33,455 nucleotides of DNA from a virus, in IMG/VR virus record IMGVR_UViG_3300028548_000278, positions 1-33,455 of that record, one strand, 5' to 3'. Below, in pieces: positions 33,125 to 33,455 of this stretch. Positions within the stretch are counted from its first letter, which is position 1, and each line of letters opens with the position of its first letter. A program made the translations under genes and the position numbers. The notes under the pieces were generated by a model, which worked only from the letters and a program-made list of their open reading frames with translations, searched no databases and had not been told where the DNA came from.

Positions 33125-33455
33125 CTAGTCAAGTATTTCTTTGTATAAATCAATCATCTTTGTGTGAATGTTTATTCTGTTATCTAACAGTTGGTAAACA
33201 CGTTTCTCTGCGTGGCTACCTGCGAGTTGTACGATGGTACATTTCTGATCTTGTCCTGATCTATGTACCCGTGCGTTAGCCTGAGCGTATGTTTCCAGTG
33301 AGCTAGTCGGCCCCCACCATACGACCGTATTCGCCGCAGTTAGGGTTACCCCGTGTGCTGCTGACTGAGGCTGAATGACTAGCACCTGAGGGTCATCGTT
33401 CTCTTGGAACCGTTTAAATATCTCAGTCCGTTTTGATGCAGGTACGTCCCCCCGT
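33125..33455 (-). CDS. SNF2-type helicase, C-terminal part (partial)
   Basis: The last 109 residues of a superfamily 2 helicase running off the window edge. Motif V is QSAAHGVTLTAANTVVWWGP and motif VI is YAQANARVHRSGQ, the SNF2 'QAxxRxHRxGQ' signature. The end (VYQLLDNRINIHTKMIDLYK) is the usual C-terminal helix. A GTG at 33385 is not the true start: the reading frame continues without a stop to the edge (RGDVPASKRTEIFKRFQEND). Phage SNF2 proteins commonly lie in DUF2815/DUF927 replication modules, as here. They use ATP to move along duplex DNA. Its exact step in this phage is unknown. The stop is 50 bases before the start of the next gene. Confidence 0.9.
   Translation of the reverse strand, partial: RGDVPASKRTEIFKRFQENDDPQVLVIQPQSAAHGVTLTAANTVVWWGPTSSLETYAQANARVHRSGQDQKCTIVQLAGSHAEKRVYQLLDNRINIHTKMIDLYKEILD

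Noticed and set aside
33106-33127. Direct repeat TTAGCTA spaced by TCCG as an operator or origin iteron
   Set aside because: Only two seven-base copies, one overlapping the SNF2 stop codon. Too short to support a call.

Overview
The window looks like the right-hand part of a tailed double-stranded DNA phage genome with a podovirus-type tail (P22-like hub and adaptor proteins, short tail, large ejection-type proteins). No integrase, ribosomal RNA or cellular metabolic gene is visible. The mix of families (P22 gp10-like hub, GTA-type 3TM holin, M15 endolysin, AEP primase fused to a DUF927-type helicase, SNF2 helicase) and several small proteins of a kind I associate with marine phage genomes suggest a phage of an aquatic Gram-negative bacterium. 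This is inference: no host-specific marker is present. Terminase, portal, capsid and DNA polymerase genes are not in the window and probably lie outside it.

Layout: (1) 1-2589, rightward: two small, very basic proteins, an adaptor-like protein, a zinc-ribbon protein, a second adaptor-like protein and a small beta-rich structural protein. Starts and stops often overlap as TAATG or ATGA. (2) 2599-7656: a 1325-residue tailspike with pectate-lyase-type beta-helices, and a second fibre gene with a related N-terminal virion-anchoring module. (3) 7701-10459: a lysis and membrane cassette with a one-TM holin-like protein, a 3TM holin, an M15 endolysin, two exported proteins of unknown function and a membrane-anchored coiled-coil protein. 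(4) 10469-12879: the P22 gp10-like tail hub and a small structural protein. (5) 12910-27892: four consecutive large proteins (1060, 873, 573 and 2465 residues), probably internal or ejected virion proteins. The last carries an HExxH metallopeptidase motif and several hydrophobic segments.

From 27893 the direction of transcription reverses. A strong hairpin at 27897-27933 separates the two converging gene blocks and is U-tracted only in the leftward direction. The leftward block (33455 down to 27954) is a replication module. It holds the C-terminus of an SNF2 helicase, a small coiled-coil protein, an excisionase-like HTH protein, a four-Cys-region protein, a probable ssDNA-binding protein with an acidic tail, a fused primase-helicase and a small conserved-looking protein.

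The best candidates for something new are: the structured leader between the ssDNA-binding protein and primase genes, which could hide the primase ribosome binding site; the giant peptidase-bearing ejection protein with a compact domain set between acidic repeats; the exported-protein pair in the lysis region; and a GG-[IL]-A-x-F motif recurring in two neighbouring large proteins. Non-coding DNA is very sparse: the only gaps above 50 bases are 6577-6630, 27893-27953 and 30973-31077, all described below. No stretch over 300 bases lacks a gene. No tRNA, CRISPR array or insertion sequence was seen.
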